A DNA stretch of 64,000 nucleotides from Rhizobium freirei PRF 81 (GCF_000359745.1 NZ_AQHN01000011.1:1-64000); one strand, 5' to 3'. Shown: positions 37,139 through 45,750, numbered from the stretch's first letter. Notes: generated by a model from the letters alone, not told the origin. Translations and numbers: made by a program.

Positions 37139-40100
37139 TCAGTTCGCCAGCACCCGCGGTGACGGGAAGGTGATTTCCACCAGCGTACCCTCGTTCGGCG
37201 CGGAGTTGATCGAGAAGGTTGCGCGGTTCGCGTCGACCATTGCCTTGGTCAGCGGCAGGCCGAGGCCGGTGCCGTCACCGCGCTTGCGGGAATTCGTCGA
37301 AACTTGCCGGAAGGGTTTCATCGCCTGCTCAAGCTCCGAGCGTGTCATGCCGACACCGGTATCCCTGATGCGCATCACGACGCTGCCATTGCCTTCATAG
37401 GCTGTCGATACGACGATCTGGCCGCCCGACGGCGTGAAGCGGATGGCGTTCGAGAGGATGTTGAGCGCGATCTGCTTGATCGAGCGCAGGTCGGCGACGA
37501 CATTCGGCACAGCCTGCGACAGCGCGGTGCGGATGATGACGCGCTGGCTGTTGGCCTGCGGCTGCACCAGCGACACCGCTTCCGTAATCGCCTCGTTGAG
37601 GCCGACGGATGCGAAATCCAGATCCATCTCGCCGGCTTCGATCTTCGAGATATCGAGCAGGTCGTTGACGATGTCGAGCACATGCCGTCCGGAGCGGCCG
37701 ATATCGGTCGCATATTCGATATAGCGTGAGTGGCCGATCGGCCCGAAGCGCTCGCCCGCCATCATGTCGGAAAAGCCGATGATGGCGTTGAGCGGCGTAC
37801 GGATCTCGTGGCTGACACGGGCGAGAAAGTCCGTCTTGTGGGCATTGGCGGTTTCGGCGGCGCGCTTGGCGTTGCGCAGCTCCTCTTCGGTCCGCTTCCA
37901 TTGCGTAATGTCGCGGATCACGGCGCAGTAGCCGTTCGAGGAGTTTAGCTGGCCCATGGTCATGAACAGCGGCAGGAAGCCGCCCGACGCCTCGCGACCG
38001 ATCACTTCTCGGCCGTCATTCAGCACGCTGGCAACGCCGTGGCCTGAGAGTCCGCCGAGATAATCGAGCACGGCCTTCTGGCTCTCATGCGCAAACAGCA
38101 TGACGAAGGGTTTGCCACGGGTCTCTTGGTCGTCATAGTTGAAGAGCGCGCTTGCCGAGCGGTTCATCGAGCGGATCTCGCCATCCTGGCCGACGATGAT
38201 CACCCCGTCGGTCGCCGTCTCCAGCGTCGAGCGCAGTTCCTCGATTTCCACCTGCAGCTTGCCGACCTTTTCGAGGATGCGTTCGGGACGGGCCTCCTCG
38301 GAAACAGGTTGCGGCGGTGGCGGCTCGCTCTTTTCCACGGGCATCAGCGCCAGCATCAGGGCGGTGCCATCTTCCCAGCGGATCGATTGCAGCCGCGCGG
38401 TGACCGGCACCAGCGCATCGTCGGCGCGCACCACCATCATCGTGCCCGGCTGTTCGGTCTTGCCTTCCAGATCGTTGCGCTGCAGCAGAGCGTCCAGCCC
38501 GCCGACCTGCTCGAGATCCGTCAGGTTCTCATAGCCGGTGAGCCGCAGGAATTCCGGATTGCCGTGGATCAGCCTGTCGCCGGCATGCACGAGGATGGCA
38601 AGCGGCAGCTGATCGACGATATCGGACGACAGCCCCATGCGCATCTTCACGCGCGGTGGAATGGCGGTGTTGAGCACATCGATAGGATCGAAATCCTCCT
38701 CGGGCTCAGCCGAGGTGACTGTCGTCTCAGGAGGAGAAACGGCATCGGCGACTGCTTCGCCGCTGGCTTCCTGCGCTTGGGAAAGCTCGGCAACAGGCTC
38801 CGATGGAAAGGCCTCGGTATTCGATGCCGCTTTTTCCTGCCCGCTCTCCGCGGCGTCGTTGTCGGTTGCCGTTTCGCTCGTATCGGAAAGAATTTCGTCG
38901 GCTGCGTTCGCTGGCGGGGCGATGTCGAGATGTTTTTCGGCCGGTTCTGCGGAGGGCTGCTCGACAGGCGGTTCCGCGCGCTTGCCAAAAGGTTCGAGCT
39001 GCCGGGCGATTTCGCGGAAAGCCGCTTGCTCGCTGAGCGAAAGGCTCGCTTGCGCTAAAGTCCGATGCTCGTGCAGGCGGATGATCTTGTCCGTCTGCCG
39101 GCGGTTCGGCGTCTCGACCATGCGCAGGGCGGGCGGTTCCGCGCCTGCGATGGGAGCGTCTTCGGCGGTTGCCTGCTCTTTGCCTTCTGCCGTGCCGGAA
39201 TCCTCCGGTTTGGAGGCATGCTGCTCGCCCGCGGCCGCTTCGTCCGCCTGGTCGCTGGTTGTGGCTTCGGTATTGCGGCTTTCCGGCGCATCCAGCGCCA
39301 TGCCGCGCTTCATCGGATCTTCGATTGCATCCGCCAGTCGGACGACGCCGAAGCCTCTGAAGCCGTCGAATTCGCGGCTGCGGGTGTAGGTCGGCAAGGC
39401 GGCCAGGTCGACCGGCACCATCAGGCCCGTGCCCTCCACCGGCCAGTAGATCGTCCTGCCCGACCAGGTGTCGCGCCGTGCCAGCAGCTCCGCGATCTTG
39501 CCGTCCGGATCGAGATTGAAGCGTGCGGCGACATCGGTGAAGGCAAGGCCCGCGATTTTCGCGGCATGCGGGCCGACCGCCTCGGCGAATTCGCGCGAAA
39601 CCTCACTGAACTGGCCCGCCGAGTCGATCTTCCATACGAAGCGGGTAGCCCGGCCGTTGCGCTTGAAGACAAAACCCTCGGCATCCTCGCCATCGGCCGA
39701 AGCGACTTCAGGCTGGGCCGGCTCCGGGCTTGCTTCCGCGGAAGCTTCCATAGGGGCTTCGGCTATGTGCTCGTCAGCAACCACTGCGGTCTCTGCCTGC
39801 GCTTCTTCCGCGGGCGCAGTTTCCTCAACCGGGGCCTCTTTGTGGGCATCAGTCACCGTCGGCGCGGGCACATGCTCGCTTGCTTCATGGGTAATCGGCG
39901 TCGTATCCGGCTCTTCATCCGGGCTATATTCCGTCGTCTCATCCAGCTCCTCGATGTGAGCGACGGCATCGATGACATCGCCGAAGGGTGCGGATGGTGC
40001 AGGCTGTGGCGCTTCGTCGGGTGTCGCCGCCTCGAGTTCCGCACGGGTTTCTTCCGTCTGCGGTTCGATCGCGGCAGGTCTTGCTTCATCGGCAAGGTTT

Positions 40101-40786
40101 TCGGTCGGATCGAGATGGCCAAGGACCGTTTCGACGACGAACAGCAGATGCAGCGCCGGTATTTCCGACAGCTTGCCGATGGCGGCGGGCAGATAGCCGC
40201 GACCGGTGGGGATCGGCCGCTTGATCAGCCGGTCCGACTGTGCACCGGCCATGGTCGTCAGCATCCGTGCCGTCTGCGGCGTGATATCGAGCGTGCGGAA
40301 ACGATCGGAGGCTGCGACAATTTCGCCATCGCGGCCGATGACGGCCATATGGGTGTCGGGATCGTCGAAACCGTCGATCATGCGCTTGGCGCATTCGGAG
40401 GTGGTCATCGGCTTGGACGAGACCGGTGAGGAGAACAGGATCGCTTCTTCGCCCGCCTGGATGCGGATGAGCTCGACGGCTACGTTTACCACCGAACGCT
40501 GAAAGCCGGAGGCCATGCGGATGAGGAAGGTGCGCTGATCGCCAACAGTGCCAAGGCCGCGCGCCGTCGCCTCGATCTGGCGGAACGAAACGTCGCCGGG
40601 CTTCGGGCCCTGGTCGAGGAAATCATAGATGACGTCGTAACCGAAGAGATTGGCGCCGGCGCCATTGGCCCACAATACGCGATCCATCCCGGTCGAAAAC
40701 ATGACCATGGCCTCGCCGCGGGCAAAGCGCTCCCGAACGCGCGGATGCACGGCAATGTCAATGAACGGATATTGAATTGCGGGCAT
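37139..40786 (-). CDS. cbrA: PAS-domain sensor histidine kinase, CbrA/PdhS type
   Basis: 1215-residue soluble kinase, no membrane helix. An N-terminal PAS-like region (about 1-180), an acidic Ala/Glu-rich linker, a second PAS-like block (about 380-500), a further disordered stretch, PAS near 720-790 and PAS near 855-970, then the DHp domain with SHEIRTPLNAIIGF (His near 993) and the HATPase domain (N box NILSNAIRFTP, G1 DTGVGM, G2 GTGLGLPL). The DHp/CA region resembles PleC/DivJ/PdhS kinases that act on DivK. I call it CbrA from its size, PAS content and its place beside a phasin gene, as I recall in S. meliloti. A CtrA-type box lies 40 bp upstream. Confidence 0.75.
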   Translation of the reverse strand: MPAIQYPFIDIAVHPRVRERFARGEAMVMFSTGMDRVLWANGAGANLFGYDVIYDFLDQGPKPGDVSFRQIEATARGLGTVGDQRTFLIRMASGFQRSVVNVAVELIRIQAGEEAILFSSPVSSKPMTTSECAKRMIDGFDDPDTHMAVIGRDGEIVAASDRFRTLDITPQTARMLTTMAGAQSDRLIKRPIPTGRGYLPAAIGKLSEIPALHLLFVVETVLGHLDPTENLADEARPAAIEPQTEETRAELEAATPDEAPQPAPSAPFGDVIDAVAHIEELDETTEYSPDEEPDTTPITHEASEHVPAPTVTDAHKEAPVEETAPAEEAQAETAVVADEHIAEAPMEASAEASPEPAQPEVASADGEDAEGFVFKRNGRATRFVWKIDSAGQFSEVSREFAEAVGPHAAKIAGLAFTDVAARFNLDPDGKIAELLARRDTWSGRTIYWPVEGTGLMVPVDLAALPTYTRSREFDGFRGFGVVRLADAIEDPMKRGMALDAPESRNTEATTSDQADEAAAGEQHASKPEDSGTAEGKEQATAEDAPIAGAEPPALRMVETPNRRQTDKIIRLHEHRTLAQASLSLSEQAAFREIARQLEPFGKRAEPPVEQPSAEPAEKHLDIAPPANAADEILSDTSETATDNDAAESGQEKAASNTEAFPSEPVAELSQAQEASGEAVADAVSPPETTVTSAEPEEDFDPIDVLNTAIPPRVKMRMGLSSDIVDQLPLAILVHAGDRLIHGNPEFLRLTGYENLTDLEQVGGLDALLQRNDLEGKTEQPGTMMVVRADDALVPVTARLQSIRWEDGTALMLALMPVEKSEPPPPQPVSEEARPERILEKVGKLQVEIEELRSTLETATDGVIIVGQDGEIRSMNRSASALFNYDDQETRGKPFVMLFAHESQKAVLDYLGGLSGHGVASVLNDGREVIGREASGGFLPLFMTMGQLNSSNGYCAVIRDITQWKRTEEELRNAKRAAETANAHKTDFLARVSHEIRTPLNAIIGFSDMMAGERFGPIGHSRYIEYATDIGRSGRHVLDIVNDLLDISKIEAGEMDLDFASVGLNEAITEAVSLVQPQANSQRVIIRTALSQAVPNVVADLRSIKQIALNILSNAIRFTPSGGQIVVSTAYEGNGSVVMRIRDTGVGMTRSELEQAMKPFRQVSTNSRKRGDGTGLGLPLTKAMVDANRATFSINSAPNEGTLVEITFPSPRVLAN

Positions 40787-40825
40787 ATTCCAACCTGTTT
40801 TGCGGGCGTGACCGCCTCTCGTGTT

Positions 40826-40840
40826 TTAACGGTTTATTAA
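40826..40840. promoter_or_regulatory. Putative CtrA-binding site upstream of cbrA
   Basis: Exact match to TTAA-N7-TTAA (TTAACGGTTTATTAA), 40 bp upstream of the kinase start codon. CtrA sites of this form are established for Caulobacter and rhizobia. Suggests feedback on a kinase that influences the CtrA pathway. Confidence 0.6.
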
Positions 40841-40902
40841 TAACCGCGACCCGCTTTCGGGTCCAGCAAAGGCCCGATCTTTCGGCCGGAAAGGTTAACG
40901 TG

Positions 40903-40952
40903 TTGTGCGATGCAAAAAATATGTTGCACTGCACAAATCTTTATATTATATA
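40903..40952 (+). promoter_or_regulatory. Phasin promoter with overlapping TGC-rich operator
   Basis: -35 TTGCAC (40924-40929), 17-bp spacer, -10 TATATA (40947-40952). Two inverted arms, TTGTGCGATGCAA (40903-40915) and TTGCACTGCACAA (40924-40936), share all but the two central bases and overlap the -35. TGC-rich sites in phasin promoters are bound by PhaR-type repressors in other alphaproteobacteria; no such regulator is in this window. Confidence 0.65.
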
Positions 40953-41009
40953 AGCCTCACACAGGTTCACGAAGGGCGCCTCAGAGAGGGCCCGCATAGG
41001 AGCGTAATC

Positions 41010-41456
41010 ATGGCTACTGTAAAGAAAGACGACGTTTTTTCAACGGCTGCATTCGATCCGTCCAAGTTCTCCGAATCCTTCCGCGACTTCGCGGAAAAGG
41101 GCGCGGCCCAGTCCAAGGAAGCCTTCGCCAAGCTGAAGACCGCGACCGAGGAAGCCGGCAAGACGGTTGAAGCAACCGTGCAGACCGCACAGGCCGGCTC
41201 TGTCGAAATCGGCCTCAAGGCCATCGACGTTCTGCGCACCAACGCCGAAAGCTCGCTGGCGCACATGGAAGCTCTGCTTCGCGTCAAGTCGGTTGCCGAA
41301 CTCTTTGAACTTCAGACCGCTTTCATCCGCAAGCAGGCCGAAGTCACCGTAGAGCAGGCCAAGTCCATTCAGGAAACCACCAAGAAGGTTGCCGAAAAGC
41401 TGGCAAAGCCGGCCAAGGACGCCGCTGAAAAGGCAATGTCCTCCTTCAAGGCCTAA
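41010..41456 (+). CDS. phaP: Phasin (PHB granule-associated protein)
   Basis: 148 residues, entirely helical and lysine/alanine/glutamate rich with no signal peptide. Phasin features: KDDVFSTAAFDPSKFSESFRDF, then the repeated AKLKTATEEAGKTVEATVQTAQAGS and LEALLRVKSVAELFELQTAFIRKQAE core. Phasins coat polyhydroxybutyrate granules and limit their size. Start at 41010 with AGGAG 7 nt upstream. The promoter palindrome and downstream terminator make it a single-gene unit. Gene symbol by function only. Confidence 0.88.
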   Translation: MATVKKDDVFSTAAFDPSKFSESFRDFAEKGAAQSKEAFAKLKTATEEAGKTVEATVQTAQAGSVEIGLKAIDVLRTNAESSLAHMEALLRVKSVAELFELQTAFIRKQAEVTVEQAKSIQETTKKVAEKLAKPAKDAAEKAMSSFKA

Positions 41457-41487
41457 TTGCTTTCCATAAGCCTCCCAAGATACGAAT

Positions 41488-41525
41488 GTCCCGCCTCCAG
41501 CTTAGAGCCTGGGGGCGGGACTTTT
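41488..41525 (+). terminator. Rho-independent terminator of the phasin gene
   Basis: 13-bp stem with one G-U pair, GTCCCGCCTCCAG (41488-41500) and CTGGGGGCGGGAC (41509-41521), loop of 8, then TTTT. Confidence 0.85.
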
Positions 41526-41680
41526 CGTTCCGGGCGTGGGATGTGCGTGCTTTGATCCGCATCCGCCGGCGCATCTTCATTTGGATATCTGCAAAGCTTT
41601 TTTATATTGCGGGGAGATAGGACTTGAAATAATTTCAAAGTCCTCGTATGTCACCCCCGTTCGCGGCGACGCGAGCATGT

Positions 41681-41757
41681 GCGGTTGTAGCTCAGTTGGT
41701 TAGAGCGCAGGTTTGTGGCACCTGAGGTCGGAGGTTCGAGACCCCCCAACCGTACCA
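41681..41757 (+). tRNA. tRNA-His (anticodon GTG)
   Basis: 77 nt with encoded CCA. Acceptor GCGGTTG pairs with CAACCGT (G1-U72), D-arm GCTC/GAGC, anticodon stem CAGGT/ACCTG with loop TTGTGGC (anticodon GTG), T-loop TTCGAGA. The base before position 1 is T rather than G and the discriminator is A73, the known alphaproteobacterial exception to the G-1:C73 rule for tRNA-His. The T-stem as written has an A51-C63 mismatch. Confidence 0.92.
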
Positions 41758-41990
41758 TTCAATTCCCACTGAAATCCGATTATTGACTTTGCTTCAGGCA
41801 AAGAAGCCGCGTGCATCGTTGCGTCCGGCTTTTGGCGGTGAGCAGCCTTCACGCTCGGCAGATCCGCAAACTTCCCTCCATTGATACCTATACCGCCCAG
41901 AATACGCATCGCGGCGAACCCAAGGCCGCCTGACGGAATACGGGTGAAAATGGCCGGGAACCGCACCGTTGAGCCCCCGGCCATCTCAGT

Positions 41991-42476
41991 TTACTTTTGG
42001 AAGTCGTATCTCATGACGAGCTCGCCATTGATAACATCGTCGGTCAGGCGAAACCCGACATGCTCATAAAGCCGCCGAGCCTTTTCGTTCTCGGGATGCA
42101 CACCGAGCACGACACGGAGGCATTCGGGGATTTCCGCTAGCAGCGAGACGATCTGGATCAGCGCGGCCCGCCCATATCCGCGACCCTGAAAACGGCCGTC
42201 GATCATGAGGCGATAGATCCAGTAGTTCCCGTCATCCTCGTCGAGCGCGTACATGGCGAATCCCACCGGTTCGCCCTCGACTCGAATGATCAGTGGAACG
42301 CAAGCGGGGTTCTCCTCCGCTTCCTCCAGCGACTCCTCATTGCTGGCCACATAGGATGTCTGGTGGTCATGCGGACGCAATGAGAGCACCGGCTGGTAGT
42401 CTTCGCGTGTAACGCGCTCAAGGGTAACGGCGGCAAGATCTGCAGCGTGAAGCTGCGGGTTCTGTTTTGGATACAT
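41991..42476 (-). CDS. GNAT-family N-acetyltransferase
   Basis: 161 residues from the ATG at 42476 (GGAAAA upstream); the frame continues upstream but those 24 residues look noncoding. Acetyl-CoA motif A is RLMIDGRFQGRGYGRAALIQI (about 105-125, RxxGxG present); EKARRLYEHVGFRLTDD is motif B. Shape resembles diamine acetyltransferases of the BltD/PaiA type, which would suit the polyamine theme, but substrate residues cannot be confirmed. Possibly preceded by the 19-codon ORF at 42680. Confidence 0.82.
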   Translation of the reverse strand: MYPKQNPQLHAADLAAVTLERVTREDYQPVLSLRPHDHQTSYVASNEESLEEAEENPACVPLIIRVEGEPVGFAMYALDEDDGNYWIYRLMIDGRFQGRGYGRAALIQIVSLLAEIPECLRVVLGVHPENEKARRLYEHVGFRLTDDVINGELVMRYDFQK

Positions 42477-42620
42477 TTTTCCAATGGCGCTCGAACAGCG
42501 CCCCCATATTCGAGAGGAAGGTTGGGTCGGAAGACATGCAGCAACCATCGCGCAGACTTTAGCCGCACGTTAAAAAACGGAGTTGCTATGTGGTTCCGAT
42601 GTGCCTTGGTCCGGAAGGGC

Positions 42621-42680
42621 CTAGCGCTTGAGGCTTAGCCTGCTGCCGGAGTGTGCGGCTGATTCATACGTTTCGAACAT
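42621..42680 (-). CDS. Candidate 19-residue micropeptide with strong RBS
   Basis: ATG at 42680, GGGAGG 7 nt upstream, encoding MFETYESAAHSGSRLSLKR and a stop. A promoter-like TTGTCA with a downstream TAATGG-like -10 (17 bp apart) sits about 50-70 bp upstream on the minus strand. The strong Shine-Dalgarno for such a short frame is the main reason to list it. It could be a leader peptide of the acetyltransferase gene 145 bp downstream, or a small protein in its own right. Confidence 0.35.
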   Translation of the reverse strand: MFETYESAAHSGSRLSLKR

Positions 42681-42841
42681 CTGTGCACCTCCCTCGCTTG
42701 TTTGATGTGCAACCATTATGCTACATGCCGGTCTTTGACAAGCATGGCGAGCTTTAATTCTTTGCGCCAAGGCCCAACACTGCTTGGATATGCAGCAGGA
42801 CGTTATCGCCCTGCTGCCGCTGACGTCCTTGGCGTCGAACC

Positions 42842-42988
42842 CTATTTCTTGTCTAGAGGCTTCTTCGACACGTGACCGGGCGAGATCGGATCGCTGGCTG
42901 GAAAGGTCTCCTCCAGCGCTTCCTCCAGATAGTCGTCCTGTTCCTTGCGCTCTTTTTCGTTGAGCTTCTGCTGCTTCTTGTCGCTCAT
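42842..42988 (-). CDS. Small acidic/charged conserved-looking protein
   Basis: 48 residues, MSDKKQQKLNEKERKEQDDY at the start, then LEEALEETFPASDPISPGHV and a KKPLDKK end. GGGAG/AGGA lie upstream of the ATG at 42988. The FPASDPISP segment recurs in small rhizobial hypothetical proteins as far as I recall. Mostly helical and charged N-terminus, no membrane segment. A hairpin GCAGCAGG/CCTGCTGC (42792-42817) follows downstream. Single gene. Confidence 0.6.
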   Translation of the reverse strand: MSDKKQQKLNEKERKEQDDYLEEALEETFPASDPISPGHVSKKPLDKK

Positions 42989-43216
42989 CGTCCTGGCTCC
43001 CTGATCTCTGTTTGAAATATTGGGAGTCGCTCGCCCTTTGTCCAGCTTAGGGGGCGAATGGCTGGGCGCGTAAGCGGCGAATGACGGCCAGGTTTGCCCG
43101 CATGCCGTAACCGCCGATCGAAGAACCGCAGCCGGATGGGCTGCCGGATGAGTTTACCGTTCCCAACTTGGATGAAAACGACGAGCCGCCGAAACGGATG
43201 GCATGGGCAAAAATGC

Positions 43217-44104
43217 CTATAAAAACATCCGCCGTTCTTCGCTGACGAGCTCCTGCAGAAAGTCGGCGACAGTGCGCACGCGCACGAGATCGCGGGCGCT
43301 CTCGTGATAAGTCGTCCAGTAGGCCCGCTTGATGGAGACATCGGGCAGGATGCGGGTCAGCTCCGGAAATTGCCTGGCAATATAGTCGTGCAGGATGCCG
43401 ATGCCGGCGCCGGAGCGGACGGCTTCCGTCTGGCCGATGGAGGTGGAGATCTCGAACGAGGCGTCCCAGCTGCGCATGATCTCGCCGGAAAAATTCAGCG
43501 AGGCCGTGAAGATGAGATCTTCGACATAGCCGACGCGGGGATGCAGCTTCAGCGCCTCGACGCTGTCGGGTAGGCCGGCCTGCTCCAGATAGGCTTTCGA
43601 GGCATAGAGCCCGAGCGTGTAATCCGTCAGCTTCGATGAGACCAAGCGCCCTTGTTCTGGGCGCTCCAGCGTAATCGCAATATCGGCCTCGCGCTGCGAC
43701 AGCGAGAAGGAGCGGGGAACGGGCACGAGCTGGATGCGCAGCTCGGGATAGCGGGCGATCAGCCGCCCCAGCCTTGGGGCAAGAAAGGAGACGCCAAACC
43801 CGTCGGGCGCGCCGATACGCACCGTGCCTGTGATGGCGCTGTCGAGATGGCCGACGCTTGCCTGCGCGCGCAGCATTTCGGTTTCCATGCGCTCTGCGGC
43901 ATGCAGGAAGATCTCGCCTTCCGCTGTCAGGTCGCAGCCATTGGTGCGGCGCACGAGCAACCGCGTCTTCAGGCGCTCCTCGAGCGTCGTCACGCGGCGG
44001 GAGAGGGTGGCGTGGTTGACGCCGAGCCGTTTGGAGGCGGCGAGAATCTGTCCCGTGCGGGCCACGGCCAGAAACATGCGGACATCGTCCCAATCCATAT
44101 GCAC
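43217..44104 (-). CDS. LysR-family regulator divergent from mmsA
   Basis: 295 residues. HTH: VRMFLAVARTGQILAASKRLGVNHATLSRRVTTLE (about 8-42), then LKTRLLVRRTNGCDLTAEGE. Effector domain with IRIGAPDGFGVSFLAPRLGRL-type start and RSGAGIGILHDYIARQFPEL. The start at 44104 shares a 106-bp region with mmsA that contains a long inverted repeat (44121-44163), the likely binding site. Probable regulator of methylmalonate-semialdehyde dehydrogenase; effector unknown. Confidence 0.88.
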   Translation of the reverse strand: MHMDWDDVRMFLAVARTGQILAASKRLGVNHATLSRRVTTLEERLKTRLLVRRTNGCDLTAEGEIFLHAAERMETEMLRAQASVGHLDSAITGTVRIGAPDGFGVSFLAPRLGRLIARYPELRIQLVPVPRSFSLSQREADIAITLERPEQGRLVSSKLTDYTLGLYASKAYLEQAGLPDSVEALKLHPRVGYVEDLIFTASLNFSGEIMRSWDASFEISTSIGQTEAVRSGAGIGILHDYIARQFPELTRILPDVSIKRAYWTTYHESARDLVRVRTVADFLQELVSEERRMFL

Positions 44105-44120
44105 ATCCAGGGCTTTAATT

Positions 44121-44163
44121 TTTGCACAACGGTTGCTTATAACAGCTCATTGATTTGTGCAAA
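44121..44163. promoter_or_regulatory. Inverted repeat, candidate LysR operator of mmsA
   Basis: Arms TTTGCACAA (44121-44129) and TTGTGCAAA (44155-44163), perfect 9-bp inverted repeats, 34 bp start to start (about three turns). A TTATAAC-like -10 lies between. It ends 47 bp before the mmsA start. Confidence 0.6.
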
Positions 44164-44210
44164 TTGAAGTGCCATCCTGTCATCATCAAAGAAAACGAGG
44201 AGGCACATTC

Positions 44211-45707
44211 ATGCGTGAGATCGGTCATTTCATCGGCGGCAAGCGCGTCGCCGGCACGAGCGGACGCACCAGCAACGTCTACAATCCGGCAACCGGCGAA
44301 GTGCAGGCAACGGTAGCGCTCGCCAGCGTCGATGAGCTGCGAGCAGCCGTCGCAAACGCCAAGGCCGCGCAGCCGAAATGGGGGGCCACCAATCCGCAGC
44401 GCCGCGCCCGCGTTTTCTTCAGGTTCGTCGAACTGCTGAACCAGAATATGGACGAGCTGGCGACCCTGCTCTCCTCGGAGCACGGCAAGACGGTCGAAGA
44501 TTCCAAGGGCGATATCATCCGCGGCCTGGAAGTCTGCGAATTCGTCTGCGGCATTCCGCATCTGCAGAAGGGCGAGTTCACCGAAGGCGCCGGCCCGGCG
44601 ATCGACATGTACTCTATCCGTCAGCCGGTCGGTGTCGGCGCTGGCATCACGCCGTTCAACTTCCCGGGCATGATCCCGATGTGGATGTTTGCGCCTGCGA
44701 TCGCTTGCGGCAACGCCTTCATCCTGAAGCCGTCCGAGCGCGATCCGTCCCTGCCGATCCGCCTTGCCGAGCTCATGATCGAAGCCGGTCTGCCGGCAGG
44801 CATCCTCAACGTCGTCAACGGTGACAAGACTGCCGTCGACGCCATCCTGACGGATCCGGATATCGCTGCCGTCTCCTTCGTCGGCTCCACGCCGATCGCC
44901 CGCTACGTCTACGGCACGGCCGCCATGAACGGCAAGCGCGCCCAGTGCTTCGGCGGCGCCAAGAACCACATGATCATCATGCCCGACGCCGATATGGACC
45001 AGGCCGTCAACGCCCTGATGGGCGCCGGTTACGGCTCGGCTGGCGAGCGCTGCATGGCCGTATCGGTCGCAGTCCCGGTCGGCGAAGACACGGCCAACCG
45101 TCTCGTCGAAAAGCTGGTGCCGAAGATCGAATCGCTGCGCATCGGCCCCTATACCGACGACAAGGCCGACATGGGCCCGCTCGTCACCAAGGAGGCCTAT
45201 AACCGCGTCAACGGCCTGATCGATCGCGGTGTCGAAGAAGGCGCTAAGCTGGTCGTCGACGGCCGGGGCTTCAAGCTGCAGGGCTATGAAGAAGGCTATT
45301 TCGTCGGCGGCACGCTGTTCGACCACGTCAAGCCTGACATGGACATCTACAAGACCGAGATCTTCGGACCTGTTCTCTCCGTCGTTCGCGCCAAGAACTA
45401 CGAAGAAGCGCTCGAATTGCCGATGAAGCACGAATATGGCAACGGCGTTGCCATCTACACCCGCGACGGCGATGCGGCCCGCGATTTCGCCTCGCGCATC
45501 AACATCGGTATGATCGGCGTCAACGTTCCGATCCCGGTTCCGCTCGCCTACCATTCCTTCGGCGGCTGGAAGGCTTCCAGCTTCGGCGATCTCAACCAGC
45601 ACGGCACGGACTCGATCAAGTTCTGGACGCGCACGAAGACGATCACCGCCCGCTGGCCGTCCGGCATCAAGGATGGTGCCGAATTCGTCATGCCGACGAT
45701 GAAGTAA
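44211..45707 (+). CDS. mmsA: CoA-acylating methylmalonate-semialdehyde dehydrogenase
   Basis: 498 residues. Converts methylmalonate semialdehyde to propionyl-CoA, and malonate semialdehyde to acetyl-CoA, with NAD and CoA. ALDH fold: GAGITPFNFPGMIPMWMFAPAIACGN, SFVGSTPIARYVY; the catalytic cysteine is in GSAGERCMAV (C281); the usual ALDH glutamate is replaced by GGAKNH, the mark of CoA-dependent MMSDH. Serves valine and myo-inositol catabolism (the family also carries the iolA name). RBS GAGGAGG; start at 44211. Followed by two hairpins. Confidence 0.93.
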   Translation: MREIGHFIGGKRVAGTSGRTSNVYNPATGEVQATVALASVDELRAAVANAKAAQPKWGATNPQRRARVFFRFVELLNQNMDELATLLSSEHGKTVEDSKGDIIRGLEVCEFVCGIPHLQKGEFTEGAGPAIDMYSIRQPVGVGAGITPFNFPGMIPMWMFAPAIACGNAFILKPSERDPSLPIRLAELMIEAGLPAGILNVVNGDKTAVDAILTDPDIAAVSFVGSTPIARYVYGTAAMNGKRAQCFGGAKNHMIIMPDADMDQAVNALMGAGYGSAGERCMAVSVAVPVGEDTANRLVEKLVPKIESLRIGPYTDDKADMGPLVTKEAYNRVNGLIDRGVEEGAKLVVDGRGFKLQGYEEGYFVGGTLFDHVKPDMDIYKTEIFGPVLSVVRAKNYEEALELPMKHEYGNGVAIYTRDGDAARDFASRINIGMIGVNVPIPVPLAYHSFGGWKASSFGDLNQHGTDSIKFWTRTKTITARWPSGIKDGAEFVMPTMK

Positions 45708-45710
45708 GCC

Positions 45711-45750
45711 TTAAAGCGCCGTGCTTCCTTTCGGAAGCACGGCGCTTTAA
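45711..45750 (+). terminator. Hairpin terminator of mmsA
   Basis: Perfect 18-bp stem (45711-45728 and 45733-45750; GCGCCGTGCTTCC core) with a TTTC loop, beginning 3 bp after the mmsA stop. The T-run after it is short (AACTCTTT), so bidirectional or Rho-assisted termination is possible. Confidence 0.75.

Noticed and set aside
37304..40429. Long plus-strand frames opposite the sensor kinase
   Set aside because: Arise from the acidic linker codons of the kinase; no start signals and no family resemblance.
41700..41984. 94-codon minus-strand ORF next to tRNA-His
   Set aside because: Its 3' half is antisense to the tRNA and it has no RBS or conserved pattern.
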